This document shows, in pieces, positions 1 to 12,800 of a stretch of DNA of 64,000 nucleotides; position 1 is the stretch's first letter; the number at the start of each line of letters is the position of its first letter. The translations under genes were made by a program, and so were the position numbers. Location: NCBI RefSeq assembly GCF_963678635.1, contig NC_087068.1:54212213-54276212 (forward strand). The letters run 5' to 3'. The stretch is from Symsagittifera roscoffensis (lineage: Eukaryota > Xenacoelomorpha > Acoela > Convolutidae). Below the pieces are notes generated by a model. It was not told where the DNA came from, made no database searches, and saw only the letters and a program-made list of their open reading frames with translations.

Positions 1-16
1 GCAGCAGCAGCAGCAG
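1..16. repeat. (GCA)n microsatellite, cut by the window edge
   Basis: Five GCA units and one more base start the window. The tract may continue outside. Confidence 0.8.
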
Positions 17-235
17 TCAATCTCTTTTCAGGAGTGGCCCCAAGGAAAGAAAGAAGGAAGGGGACTTGTGCTTTTCTGTTTTAACTCATTTACAGGAGAC
101 AATGAACAAATTGGTTATCAGTGCCTCCTTCTTCTCAGAGAGCACCAAACTTCCTGATTTGTTTGAAAAAATTTTGAAGTCAATCAATAAAAACCCTTCC
201 AGTTGGAACAGTGTTAATGAACCCTGGAAAACAAA

Positions 236-637
236 ATATTGCCAACAGACAGTTCAAAAAAAGAGTCAGTGAACGCAATTAAACAGAAAAAACTGACCTG
301 TTTTGACAAAACATTGCAACTTTCGAATTTCAAAGAAAAAATAAATGCCCTAACAGCTCTTTGAATTTCAAGAACAATTGATGGTTGACACTTTTTCAAA
401 AAAATTAACCCAGTTTGAGAAAACTGGATCAATAGGTAACTTTTCATTTTGCTGAAAACTAGAGGTCGATCACGTTTTTCATGACTTTTTAACTTTCTCA
501 GTTCGATAGGGGAGCTTGTCTTCATTTTATCAAAGAAAACAAATTGAACTTGAAAAGAAAACAAAAGTCAACCCGCGAAAAAGTAAACTAAAATCATTGC
601 GACCTATATAAGAGTCTAAAATACGTTCATCGACTCA
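236..637 (+). repeat. MITE family copy
   Basis: One of the better-preserved copies. It starts with GCCAACAGACAGTT and AGAGTCAGTGAACG and ends in CCTATATAAGAGTCT, then TTCATCGACT. Start and end are imperfect inverted repeats of each other (AGTCAATGAAC type). The middle carries one copy of the core that elsewhere forms tandem arrays. Non-coding and non-autonomous. Confidence 0.7.
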
Positions 638-964
638 TAAAAACAAACTTTTTGAAATCAAAGATTCAATTAAGAATTGATAACTTACAAAATTTATATA
701 ATATTAGATCACCCAACACCCAAAATCTTTTTGAATTTCAAGAATCATATGAAATCGCTTATTTTAATAAAAACGAAGTCAATTTGAGAAACAATCATCA
801 ATACGGGTTTTTTCCACGGATCACTCTTAAAACTAAACACCTGAACTGACTTTCTGTACAATTTTCTGAATAATTTCTAAAATTGTCAATTGAGAGTAAA
901 ATTTCAAATCAAACTGAAACTTGAAAAATAAAAAAAAGGTTATTTTTCTTTTCACCAAAGAACC

Positions 965-1770
965 TGAAAAATAAATCCACTTTCGAAACTTCATTTCATT
1001 CGCATTTTTTCGCGTCTTTTGCATTTTTAATATTGAAAAGTATATTCTTTTAGCAAAACTTGAATTGCACTTGTATAGTGATCAAAAATCACAAAAGATG
1101 AAATTTGAATCCATTTTCTCAATTTAAAGTCAATCATATTTTTTGCGCTATTTGCACTTTTGATATTCAAAAACAAATCGTTTCCTTTCAGCAAACGAAT
1201 TTGAATTGAACTGAAATAGAGACAATACGTCATATCGCAAAAAAAATCAAATTTCCATCCACTTTCAAAGGTGAAAAACATTTGCGCTAATTGCACTTTG
1301 AATATTGAAAAGCATAGTTCGCCCTCCTTTTGACAAACGAAATGGAATTGAAATTTTATAGAGATCAAAATCAAATCATAAAAACTCACTTTGAAATTCA
1401 ATTATAAAACTTAGTCATTCAAGTTTTTTTCGCACCATTTGCACTTTCGATATTGGAGAGCACTATTTTGAATTATGCTGAAATAGAGATCAAAACTCAA
1501 ACCGCGAAAAATCAGTTACAAAACTAGACGCCATTAACATTTTTTGCGCCATTTGCACTAGTTTGCACAATATTGAAGAACGTAGTTAGCCTTCCTTTTA
1601 GCAAATGAATTTGAATTCTACTTGAATAGAGATCAAAAATGACAAAAGATCAAATTTAAATCCATTTTCTCAACATAAAATGAATCATCTTTTTCAGGTG
1701 ATTTGCACTTTTGGTATTTGAGAGCGTAAATTGTCTTCCTCTCAAGAAACGAATTTCAATTGAACTATTA
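965..1770 (+). repeat. Tandem array of the MITE core, about 6 units of roughly 120-149 bp
   Basis: Landmarks recur in the same order: a cytosine-rich GCGCCATTTGCAC-type block, TTTGATATTG(G/A)A(A/G)AG, CCTTCCTTTTAGCAAA, GAATTTGAATTGAAC and GATCAAAAATC. The TATTG landmark occurs near 1031, 1163, 1303, 1452, 1571 and 1715. Beyond the last unit the sequence runs into a MITE-like right end at about 1870-1915. Confidence 0.8.
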
Positions 1771-3694
1771 TCGATATCAAACGATATCAATTCAATTATA
1801 TCAGTAAGAAACCGCAAATATCAAACTTGGGCGTGAACAAATTGAATACAAAAATCCTAAAAATACACAAGACTTAAATAAGTGTCTTGACCTTGTTCAT
1901 TGACACTTGGTAAATTGAAAAACGCAGATCACCCAATGTTTTTTTGGGATACAAAAATTTGAGTTAGGGGGCGTAAAGATGGCATTTTTCTGCGGTAAGA
2001 ATAGAACAGTTTTTCATGCTGTTTTTATTTTGATCCCATCCCACATTTGAGCTCCGTGTTGAAAATGAGGGTTTAGATACTCTTTGCAAAAGTCAAAACA
2101 TGAAAACAAATAAACAAGCGGGACCAAAAAAGACTGACTTTCGATGACAAAAAATGAAAACGATCACGTGTCCTAATTTTGTGACAAATCACACCCGTAA
2201 ATCACACAACACACCACTGGACAAACACCTGACAGAACATAAAACATGGGTTGATCACTCACAGATGATGATAAATTTTACACTCATTTAGTACGATAAC
2301 GTCAACTGGGCGATCAGAGGAAACCAATAAACCCTAGTCAAAATGACGCGCTCGAAAAATCGTTGTTCAAAATGTGGTAAAATAGATTTTAAGTTCTTTC
2401 TTGACAACATAATTAACTTGAAAATTTTTCGATGAGCGTAGAAAAATGGGTCTTTTCTCGACTGTCCAATTAAGCTGGTTTAACTCTCAACAATCTTGAT
2501 GCTCATCAACTTCTGCAGTCATATCTATGTTGATTTTAACATAAACGTGGTAAAATTATTATCTAAAATATTTGATATGCGTGAATTACTAATGATTTTG
2601 ACTAGCCAGACCAAGTGGGCAATTAAGATTCTGAAATCTTGGCATATTCATCGACCAAGCTCGACATCAATAAACGTGTCCTCTTCTTCTCGTCTTGATA
2701 ATCATTAATTTTAAAAATCCTTTAGTTTCGTAGCAAACTACATAAACCCACCCTTGCCCTTAGAATAGCACGAGCCAAACAATCCCCCTCACTTGCCTGC
2801 ATACAAAAAAGCGGCACGAACAGATCATATTATATAGTTTTTATTCTAATTTTTATGCACCAAGGATTGATTAAATTGTCCTAGAATGAATGCTTCGATG
2901 GCAAAACTAATCAATTATTTATTCTAACGAATTTTGGGTCCGTTAATTATACAAATCTTCCTCAATTGGAGTTTTCGAAAACCATTGCAGTCAAAAATTA
3001 GCTTATGATGATGCAGAAATGTTAGCTGCTGGTGTAAAATTGTTCATCTAACTCCAGGCTGTCGCATTAATAATTAAACTAATCAATTTGCTTTTAATTT
3101 TAGGCAACTTCATAAGTAAATCCAGTGTCGTCGATAATTCAGCGTATCCAATGGTGGCTGTATGTGCACTTAGCATACCGAATTTAAAGCAGAAAACGCA
3201 TTCAAAAATTTTCATCAGAAATTATTCTTGGGAACCACAGGAACGCATACGTAATTTTCAACTGAGCCTTTGGCTGAAATCATTTTATGGCGCGAACGTT
3301 TCAGTTGCAAGTTCATGTATCAAATGTCACTTTGATGAAATGAAATGTAGATAGAATTTTGATTTTTAATTAGTTACAAATAGAATGACGACTTAGCCGA
3401 AAAAAGAAAATTTCCAACGCTAAATCAATACATCCCGTTTTTACTGCCAATGAGCAAGTATCTATGTAGCAACTATTTCTCTGACACGCCTACTACAGAA
3501 AGTGGTTATTATAACTTGAGTTGATTTCAACAACACAACACATCTTAAAATTATAGGGTCGACGTTCTTGGACGCAATCAATAAAACCCTCAATAAAAAG
3601 ACAATGAAAAAGACGTAAAAAACCGAGATGAAAAAGACGATATGAAACAAAAAACACCTTCATTCCTTCAGGAAATGAATAAGACTCACTTCGG

Positions 3695-3865
3695 CTAATT
3701 GCCCGGTCTGCTAGAAGTGCCAGCATCAGAAGCAGCAGCTGCAGCAGAACGTTTCCCGCCATACGTTACCTCCATGTGTTTTCTGGCAACTTGCCACTTA
3801 CTGGACCTCGTGATGAGGTTTCCAGTCATTCCCCCGCCCGAAGTAGAGGCGGAGGAGGAGTTAGC
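3695..3865 (-). CDS. RGS7: RGS7-like coding exon 14, C-terminal tail and stop
   Basis: Residues 531-586 and a TAG stop. It has a Ser/Gly-rich start, a basic middle ([13 protein letters not shown]), an Ala run and SSRPGN at the end. It does not resemble the vertebrate RGS7 tail, so it rests on the AACAG acceptor and the matching phase. Two donor-like sites offer alternative ends: GTAAGT at 3801-3796 inside the exon, and GTGAGT a few bases after the stop. Confidence 0.78.
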   Translation of the reverse strand, partial: ANSSSASTSGGGMTGNLITRSSKWQVARKHMEVTYGGKRSAAAAASDAGTSSRPGN

Positions 3866-6800
3866 CTGTTTAGTACAGATAGATACTAGTTATTACTAGA
3901 TGGTAATTAAAAGTCCTAGTTATTACTATTTGCTATTTAAATGTACCAGTTGTTTGTTAATAAATACTAAAAAGAACCTAACCTCATCATCTAACCCATA
4001 ACGGGTGCACGTTACAGGTAACATTTCATGGAGCCGAATTGCCAAGAAGCCGAAAAACGAATGATACCGTCAATACATAGAAGCTAGCCAAAGTCCCTTT
4101 GAATTGTTTAGAAATATAATTCCAAATCGTTTAAATTAACTTGCTGGCGAAACGACCGATGAAGTTCTACCGTACATACTATATAATCAATAAATTATTT
4201 CACAATAGGGGAAATTATTTCACAAATCACTAAAAATAAGAAAACACTTTTCTACAGCTAAACCAGTGGGCACATTTGAACACTACTTAAAGAACCAAGT
4301 TATTAGTTTGTCGATTTCTTAAGGATATAAAATAACCTTTCTGATGATTCATAGGCTTCAATTTTTGTTAAAAAAAGTGAAGTTGAGGATCCAGATTTGA
4401 TGTGTTTACCTAACGTTAGCTTATAACTGATATCTAATAATTTATTTAAAGTAACTTGTTTTCTGTTTGTCAGACGGTTGTCATTTTTTCGACAAAGTCA
4501 ACGCAACAAATTGATGAGTCATAGCCCTTCGCTTGTGTCCTGGTTTAGGAGACACGCTCCGGTCTGGTTCCTAAAAGACTTCTCGAAATCAAACCGTTTT
4601 TTAATATTCTCAAACTGTATTTATTCCCTCTAATCTGGTATTTTGTAGAACTAGTTTGAGCTTTCTGACGTAATGTTTTAAAATTACTGTAATATCTGTA
4701 CTTATACGATTATGGAGAAATAAATTTTCTTTCTTCCTTTCTCAAAGCTAAAGCTGACATTAAATGATCTCTCTGCTTCCGTAATTTTCCAAATTAATGC
4801 GCGAAAAAAACTTAGTCGAATCATAATAAATCAAACTCCAAGCTGCCTGTGAAAAACCAACCCTAAGTCAAATATGCTTCGAGCCAACTTAGGGCCTCAA
4901 TAAAATACTAGCACAAGTACAAGTACCCTTATTCTTATGATCATTTTTAAATGTCTTATAAGCTTAAAAAACCTCCTGTCAATTACATTTAGTGCGAGGA
5001 GTGGTGATGATTCCCTAACCCTAAACACAAAGCCTAGAACGAACCGCAACACAAAAGGAGTACAGTTTCAGGTTTGTACCCAAAGCGCTCTTGAACGTTG
5101 AACTTACTTGTTGGTCTTGTTCTAATAAAGTAATAGATTCACTGTCAGAAATTAGTTGTGCCTCTAATTTTTGCACTTCTAATTATTTCACTTGATGAAA
5201 GTAAAACAATCATCAGCGGTGCGGCAACTAGCACATGTGCCAACCATCTCGCGATAGCTACTTCAGCTGCCTAACGAACACGCTAGATGAAACTTCAATG
5301 TTCTTGGTAAACAGCTGATCATCTAAGTTTAAAAAATTGCAAACCCCGTTCCGTCGTTTGGCTCAGAACTTTTCCAACTCTTTTTCCATATTAAGCAACG
5401 CCAAAGGCAAACTCAAACTATGTCTTTAGTGTGCTAATTGAGACAAACGTTGATAGAACAGAAAATGACGCCCGAATGAACACCAATGTTTAAGTTGTTC
5501 TTCTAGACGACAACGACACATTGTGAAGTTCTTTGCATTCTTACATTATTTCAACGAAACAACAAATCCGAAGAACTAAAAAAGGCCAAGTCAAAACATC
5601 CAACAATTTCGGCTTGTGTTAGATATAATAGTAACGTTCGGATTTTGGGTCATTCTCAGTATAGCCCCCCGTAACTTTTAGCCCCCCTCCCAATAATAGA
5701 AATATCAGTGTATGGGATTATATATTTTTTTTCTTGGGATGGGGGCAATAATGGGAAATAACCAGGTAATCTTGGCAATCCTGGTTTTCAATTTCTTTTT
5801 ATTGCCTTTTTGATCCGTGCTGATACTTAGCAACTCTTTGAAACTTTCTCAGGTTGAAAAAATACTCAAGATATTTTCAAACTCCTGAACTATTGCATGT
5901 TTTGACAGTTGGTCCTCAAAAATAAAGTAAACTTTTGAAAAGAACTAAATTCTGCAATCGAGGGATGCAAGAGCAGAGTTAATAGTAAGAGTACGAAAAC
6001 AAAAGTACAATCTATACAACTTCAAAACAATTCAGCCTTACTCGTTGTCTCATTTCTGTAACCAGACAAAACCAAAATTGTTCATTTGTCAAACAGTTCT
6101 ACATTTTTGATGCAGTTATTTGTTCATAATAAATCATTCTTTCAACTCATTAGCATGAACTTGAATTACCTTTCGCTTGGCGGCTATTAGCTCTCTGTAT
6201 TGCTCTGATTTGATGAACCTCGGGTAGCTGTCACTTCGCATTAGTTTATAGATATGGTCCTGAAACAAAATCAAACATAATTACTCAAACAAAGAATGCA
6301 TTAATGCATAAATAAATTGAGGGTAGTCCTAGTTCAGAAAAGCATTTATTAAAACATAGCCTACTTTGAAAACATCATGTTTAAGGTTCATTTTCGAACT
6401 TTTTCAGAAAACTAACCTAATTAGAGAAAACTAAGACAAACGTTTTTTTTTTCAGCTGGAAAATGTTTTTTTTTGCGCCGTTTCCAATTTCTTAATTGAG
6501 GTGAGCGTCACACGCCTTCTTTTAAGCAAATGAATTTGAACTGAACTTGGACAGAATCAAAAGCCAATCCGCGAATAATCAAAGAGCCATATGTTTTATT
6601 GAAGGTCAATATTCATCGATCAGGGCGATATACATTTAAGGGTAATATCCTTATGTTTTCCACTATTATGCGTTTCTTCTAGCGGTTTGTTCTACTTATT
6701 TCAATATACATCAGATAAGTTGTGGTGCCCAGTAGCGAATTTGGGGGGACAGTCTCATCCCCCATCAGGGATTCGACCCCCCGACTACCCAACGGGTTTC

Positions 6801-9800
6801 CTTTTGGTACTAATTTAAGACCTCCATATTTAGCTGGCTAACCCTAAACCTTTTCTAAAGGCGCCAATATATACTAACTACGAGGGAAAACACGCGCCGG
6901 AAGACCCGATTTTTCGGTCAGCATTTTCTAAAAAATAATAACTAAAAACTCCTTTTTGGTCAGTTTTTTTTTTAATTTTGCAAGCGGCGCAGAAAATTTG
7001 GACAAAATTGGGTCTTTTTAGTGCTTTGGGAGACCGCAAACTCAATTTGGCCGAGCTTAAAAAAGTCGGACAAAATTGTTCAAAAATTCACAACCCCCTC
7101 CTCCCTCGAGAAAATCCTAGATCCGCCCCTGCTTGTGCCATGATGAAAAATTTATCAGAGAAAAACCTTCTATTTCATGCACGAGAAAAACCGATCTTAA
7201 GATTTTCATTTCATTTACTGAATATAAGGAAATAAAGCCTCCGTCACCTCACAATCTCATAAAACTTATCAAAAAAAGGATCTTATGGAAGCGACCAACC
7301 ATGGCCTATGGTCATTTTTGTCACGCAAAATCGAGTTTTATTTTTTATTTTCATAAGTTTAAAGAGTTACTTCTTCAAAAAAATTAGCATTTTTTGAAGA
7401 AATTTTTACCATGAAGCATTGTATGTTTACTTGGCTTTCTGGATTTGAAATGTTTTTTAGTTATACGATGACTTAACGTGACTTCACGCTGACTTAGAGG
7501 CGAAGTTGTGTGTGTGCTACTCACTCTGGCGTCGTCGAAGGTGTGTCTGCCAGGGTTGGGTCCCTGGGTCTCCTTCCTTGTCTTGTCCATGCACTTGCTG
7601 TCTATGTTCACAGGGGACAGGGCACTGTTAGGGTCCAGGAACTCTGCCCAGATGGCCTTCACCTTCTCCACCACTTCCTTCTCACTCACCTTCTTCAACT
7701 CATGCACTTGGTTGTAAAAACTAAACACACAACATTAACAACAGTAAAAAAAAAGCCGGTTGCTAAGCACACTATGTTCCCATTACTCGAATTTTATAAA
7801 TGATTTATTGTTTTTGAGAAACTTTCGAGCTTCAAAACACATCACCTGCAAGCGATTTGAATTTTAAGAACTTTTTTGTGCTGCAAAAACTGGATCAATA
7901 GCTAGCAATTTTATTCCGCTGGAAAATCAGTTTATTTTTGTTATATGAGAGCATAATTTGCCTCCTTTTAGCCAATGAATTTCAATTGAAAACAAAAAAG
8001 TCGAACCGCGGAAAACCAAAAATTAGCGTGAACCACTAAGATTTTTTTTATGCTTTTCAACGCAAAATTTCTCGGGTCAATTGCGCTTTTTTACCTTATT
8101 TTGTCTGTGTGATTTTCTGAAATTAAAAGACAAGCAGCGGTTGCTAACTTGAGGTTTTCTATTGAGTACTCCTTGGCTAGGAACTTGGCAAACTGCTCTT
8201 TTCCAGCCGGATCTCGCAGCACTTCGTCTATTGAGAATGCCCATCGCTTCACGCGCCGCGTCGAGTAGTCCTTCGTGTTCTTCTCCAGGTCCCAAAACGT
8301 GGTCTCTTCCGAGATCCAGGGGTTAGAGGGTTCAGCCGGGGTCAGCATCGGGTCATACTCTTTGTACTGCTCACATGATTGGATCAAACTGAAACAAAAT
8401 GTTCTATCTGACAAAATAGAACATTACTGGAACCTAGAACTACCCCACGTGAGTTCTAGATAAATCATCAAAATTATTTCAAATTCAAAATTTTGTCGTT
8501 AAAATCAGGGGGCGAATCTAGGACTTTCGGGAGGGGGAGAAGGGCCGGCGGATTTTCAAAAAAAAAAAAATTTAGATCGACCAAATTGATTTTCCCAGAA
8601 CCCTATTTTGACCAAATTTTTTGGGCACTTGTCGGAAAAATTTATTTAAAAAACGCTTTTTTCGACGCGATATCTCCTTTAAGATAATAGATCGCATGCA
8701 ACTCATAGTCAATTTATAAGAGATTCTCGACAAGGAAAAAATACTGGGCTGTTTTTACAACGACAGTTCGAATCCCAATTCTAAGCACTTTCACATCATA
8801 CCACGCTTAACTGCATCGGATGTTTTTCTGTACCTGTTTTGGTACCTTAGCTACCAATTAAACTATTATTTCCATTTTTTCTCTGAAATACATTTCAAGT
8901 CAATCTTTCACCATGGTATCTTTTTCTATGGTTTTTGGTACATTTGGCACCAATTAAAACTATTCGTTCCAATTTTTCTCTGAAATACTCTGCGACTCGA
9001 AAGCTTATCACTTGTTTTTATCTTTGACTATAGGTTCCGAAACATAAAAAACTGAAGCAAACACCTTCATAAATCTGTTCAGTCAACGTATAATCAATCT
9101 AGTTTGAACGCCTTGGAAAAACCACAGCAAGACAAACGTTCAAAAAGGATGTCACGTCTTTGTGGATTCTATTTACTATCTAGCTTCAGTTATGATGTAC
9201 ATTGCATAGCGCTGAGAAGCCTAGAGTTTAACAAAATGAGGAAACGCAGTCTAAACTAAGACACTTTTTCAGTCTCTAAGGCTCAAAGCACAACCACGTG
9301 GCTTTAAAATGGTAAATACCTTCTCTTCGTCAACATTCGAACGAACCAAAATCACACCTTCACTATTTTACATAACAGTTCATCAATCTTGAGCGTGCGG
9401 TTAGTTTGTACAGATTGTGGTTTCCCTTTTCTAGTCATTCCATTCCGCCGTTTGAATATCAAAAAGTAATCACTTTTGTTTCTAACCACCAAACCATGCA
9501 TGAATATCTAACAATTAACATCCGTTTCAACAGCAAAAAGCGAAGATGATTTAAAAGCCAAAACATGACATCGATTGGATCAAACAGACAGTTCTGATAG
9601 TTTGAAAATTTAGTACAAAATTCATTCTAAGGCCCCAGGCTACGGCAACAGAATCTGATTCTGCTGTCTTTGATTGTTTTATTTTTTTTTCCTTTTGTTT
9701 TCCACGCAAAAAAGGTACCACGAATAATCATTGGAATGGTTCGAATGATATATCATGTTGCTGAAGCAACTTTCCCGCACTATGATAAATCATGGAATAA

Positions 9801-12800
9801 GTCAAAATTGATTCTGAAAGTCACTGCGATTTGTAACATACCAGTGGAAAGTGTGAATTAAACCTTCGTGAAACTTGTTGATAAGAAAGATTATCAATAC
9901 ACGCTTTGGCGAATGCTGAACAGTGATTACTATCATCCATTCGACAGCCGATTAACTTGAGCAAAAAAAATCTTTTTTTTTCACTCTGTTTTTTCCAAAC
10001 AAAACACCCCCTTTTAATACACCTGATCCCTGATCTTCCCCTGTATTTTTTCCTCAGACTGGCACACCAGATTTTTCCTTTGACCGTGGACAATATACCG
10101 TGAAGACGAAACTACACAATCGACTGCACAGTTCACACTATTTGGAAAATAAATTCAACAACAGAAGAAATAGCAAAAGCAAAGAATTGAGAAATAATTT
10201 TTGACAAGGAGATCATCAAAAAAAAAAGCAAGAAGAGAAAAAATCTGACAAAATATACATGTCTTCATAAAAGAAAAAATCTTTGCAGTTAACCAATATA
10301 TGTTTGCTTGTATATTGATTTTGACTTGTAACCCCGAGATGAGCGAACAAAGTTGCGAGTAACTATTCTGAGGAGAGCGACTTTGACAGTAAAACAAACC
10401 TTTTTTTAGCCGTTTTCCTCCCAGACTTGCTCTCCCCGTAACCAAGGAAAACAAAGCTTTTTGAGCGCATATCTGAGTAAAAAAGAAACCTGATTGCAAA
10501 CGACGCGAACGCGACTTTGTTTTTACGTAAACTGGATCTTGCCTCCCATGTCACATTTAAAAACTTTGAAAATTCCCTTTTCCAATGAATAGTTTTTTTT
10601 CGGCATTTACTCATTTCTTAAAAAACTGTATTTCGAGTTAACCTGTTTGCATTTTTCTGTATGATCTAAATAAACACCTAAGGAACAATTAACTTTGAAT
10701 TTAAAAAAAATGATTCGGGGCGAGTGGTTCCTTATTGTCTGTGATAACGGCAACGTTTGTCAGAGGTCTTGAGTTTAACATTGTTTCTGTTTCCGTAAGA
10801 ATGGTATTGAATAGATCCAGCGTAAGCTTTTTAGAGCCACGAATGATTGAAATTATGCGTTTGGCGATCTGGATTAATCGCTCCCAGGCCCCACCAAAAT
10901 TAGGACCAAAAGGCGGCTTGAGTTTCTATTCAATTTCTTTGACTGCTCGCTTGGTTTCAATTCTTTCTTATCTAGTTGTTTGAGGCATTTCTTGAGCTCA
11001 TTACTAGCTCCTACAAAAGTCTTCCCATTGTCACTGTAAATTTTTTTAGGGCTACCTCTTCTGGCTGTAAAACGGGCAAGTGCGCTAGCAAGGTTGCGCC
11101 TATTAAACAACTGAGTGTACCAAAACTTGAACTAGAAGCTGCAACAGTTGGAGCACGCTTTTGTCATTTGCGACCAAAGAACTTCATATCAACAGAACAG
11201 CTGTTTTACATGTCGAACAGACAGTCAAGTGATACTCGATTGGATAAAATCGTCGAAACAGCAAAAAACATTTGTGGTAAATCGACTAACTGAAATCTCA
11301 ACAATGGATCATCAATTACAATGGCATCACCTTCCAACTACTCTGAATCCTGCAGATCACGGTACTCGAGGTCTTGAACCCAGGGAAATTAATGAGAAAT
11401 GGCTTACACCTCCAGTCTTCTCGAAACAACCTAAGCATCTGTGGCAGGATAAAACTTCGCTTGCAACAACTGCGGTTGCTGCGAGTTTTCAAAGACAGAC
11501 CAAGCAAAAAAAATTGTCTCTGAATGAGCCAATTTTTGACAATAAACGATTTTCTATATAAAACAAGCTGATTTTAACTCTTACTACAGTCATGAGTTTC
11601 ATTTCCAAAATACAACTTCGGATTCTCAAAAGAAAAACCAATCAAAACCCATTGTTCAGTGACGAAAATGCACGATCTTTATGCAACACAGCGGATACTG
11701 AAAAAGACAAGCTTTACGCAATTAAAATTTGTCAGACTCAGTCGTCTTCCAATACTATCAAAAGTTTAGAAAAAAAAACAAACAAAATTGACAAAAAGGA
11801 CAAATTGATTCAATTGAATCGCTGTTTGGACAAAAAGACTGTTCTAAGTGCTCGAAGTCGTCTTGAGTTTGCACCTTGTATGAAAGAAGATGCAAGATTT
11901 CCGATAATATTGAACGCTAAAAAATGCAATAAAGAAGTTGTACATTGAACACGCACATCAAATTTGTGTACATCAAGGATCAGAGTTTGTCATATACTTC
12001 ATACAGCAACGCTACTACATTATTGGTGTACGACTGGCTCTACGCAGTGTACGTTTTAAATGTTTTATATGCAAACGGTTCAAGATTTCCACAGAAAAAA
12101 AACTCACTAACCTTTCATCAGCACAGGAATAGATTTCTTCCGACCAATCTTCATTAAAAACAGAAAGAAAACAGAAATACTACGCTATCATCTTCAACTG
12201 CCTGATAACTAGAGCAGCTCATTTGGAGTCTTGCCCATATTTGAACACTGATACCTTTCTTAACGCACTTGCCCGCATTACAGCCAGCAGAGGTAGTCCT
12301 AAAACAATTTACATTGACAATGGGAAGACTTTTGTAGGAGCTAGTAATGAGCTCAAGAGATGCCTCAAACAACTAGATAAGAACAAAATCGAAAACAAGC
12401 TAGCAGTCAAAGAAATTGAAAGGAAATTCAACCCGACTTTTGATCCTGATTTTGGTGGGGCCTGGGAGCGACTAATCCAGATCACCAAACGCACAATTTC
12501 AATTATTCTTGGCTCTAAAAAGCTTACGCTGTACCTATTCAATACCAATCTTTCGGCAACAGAAACAATGTTAAACTCAAGACCTCTGACAAACGTTGCT
12601 GATATCACAGACAATGAGGAACCACTTTACCCGAATCATTTTAAAATTCAACGTCCTTTTATCAATCTGCCACCTAGAACTTTTGACTATCGACAACCAC
12701 TCCGTTTTGAAGATTGGTCTCAACAACAACTACTACTCAACCACATCTCCGAAGACACAATAAAAAGAATAATTATCGACCCTGTTGAAGCGAACAAAAT

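Larger units (their letters stand above)
1..3694. other. Downstream flank of the RGS gene, repeat-rich, no gene recognised
   Basis: The window opens in a short (GCA)n run at 1-16. A MITE copy lies at about 236-637 and a tandem array at about 965-1770, whose element end reaches about 1915. No convincing coding exon is present; the open frames here are AT-rich chance or repeat frames. Possible poly(A) signals for the RGS transcript (minus strand AATAAA) occur at about 2840-2845 and 2918-2923, unproven. Confidence 0.5.

Noticed and set aside
1027-1401. 124-codon minus-strand ORF
   Set aside because: It lies inside the tandem array, and its periodic sequence comes from the repeat units.
10735-10983. 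Plus-strand ORF over the inverted BEL segment
   Set aside because: It is the complement of integrase coding sequence. The minus strand carries the recognisable protein.
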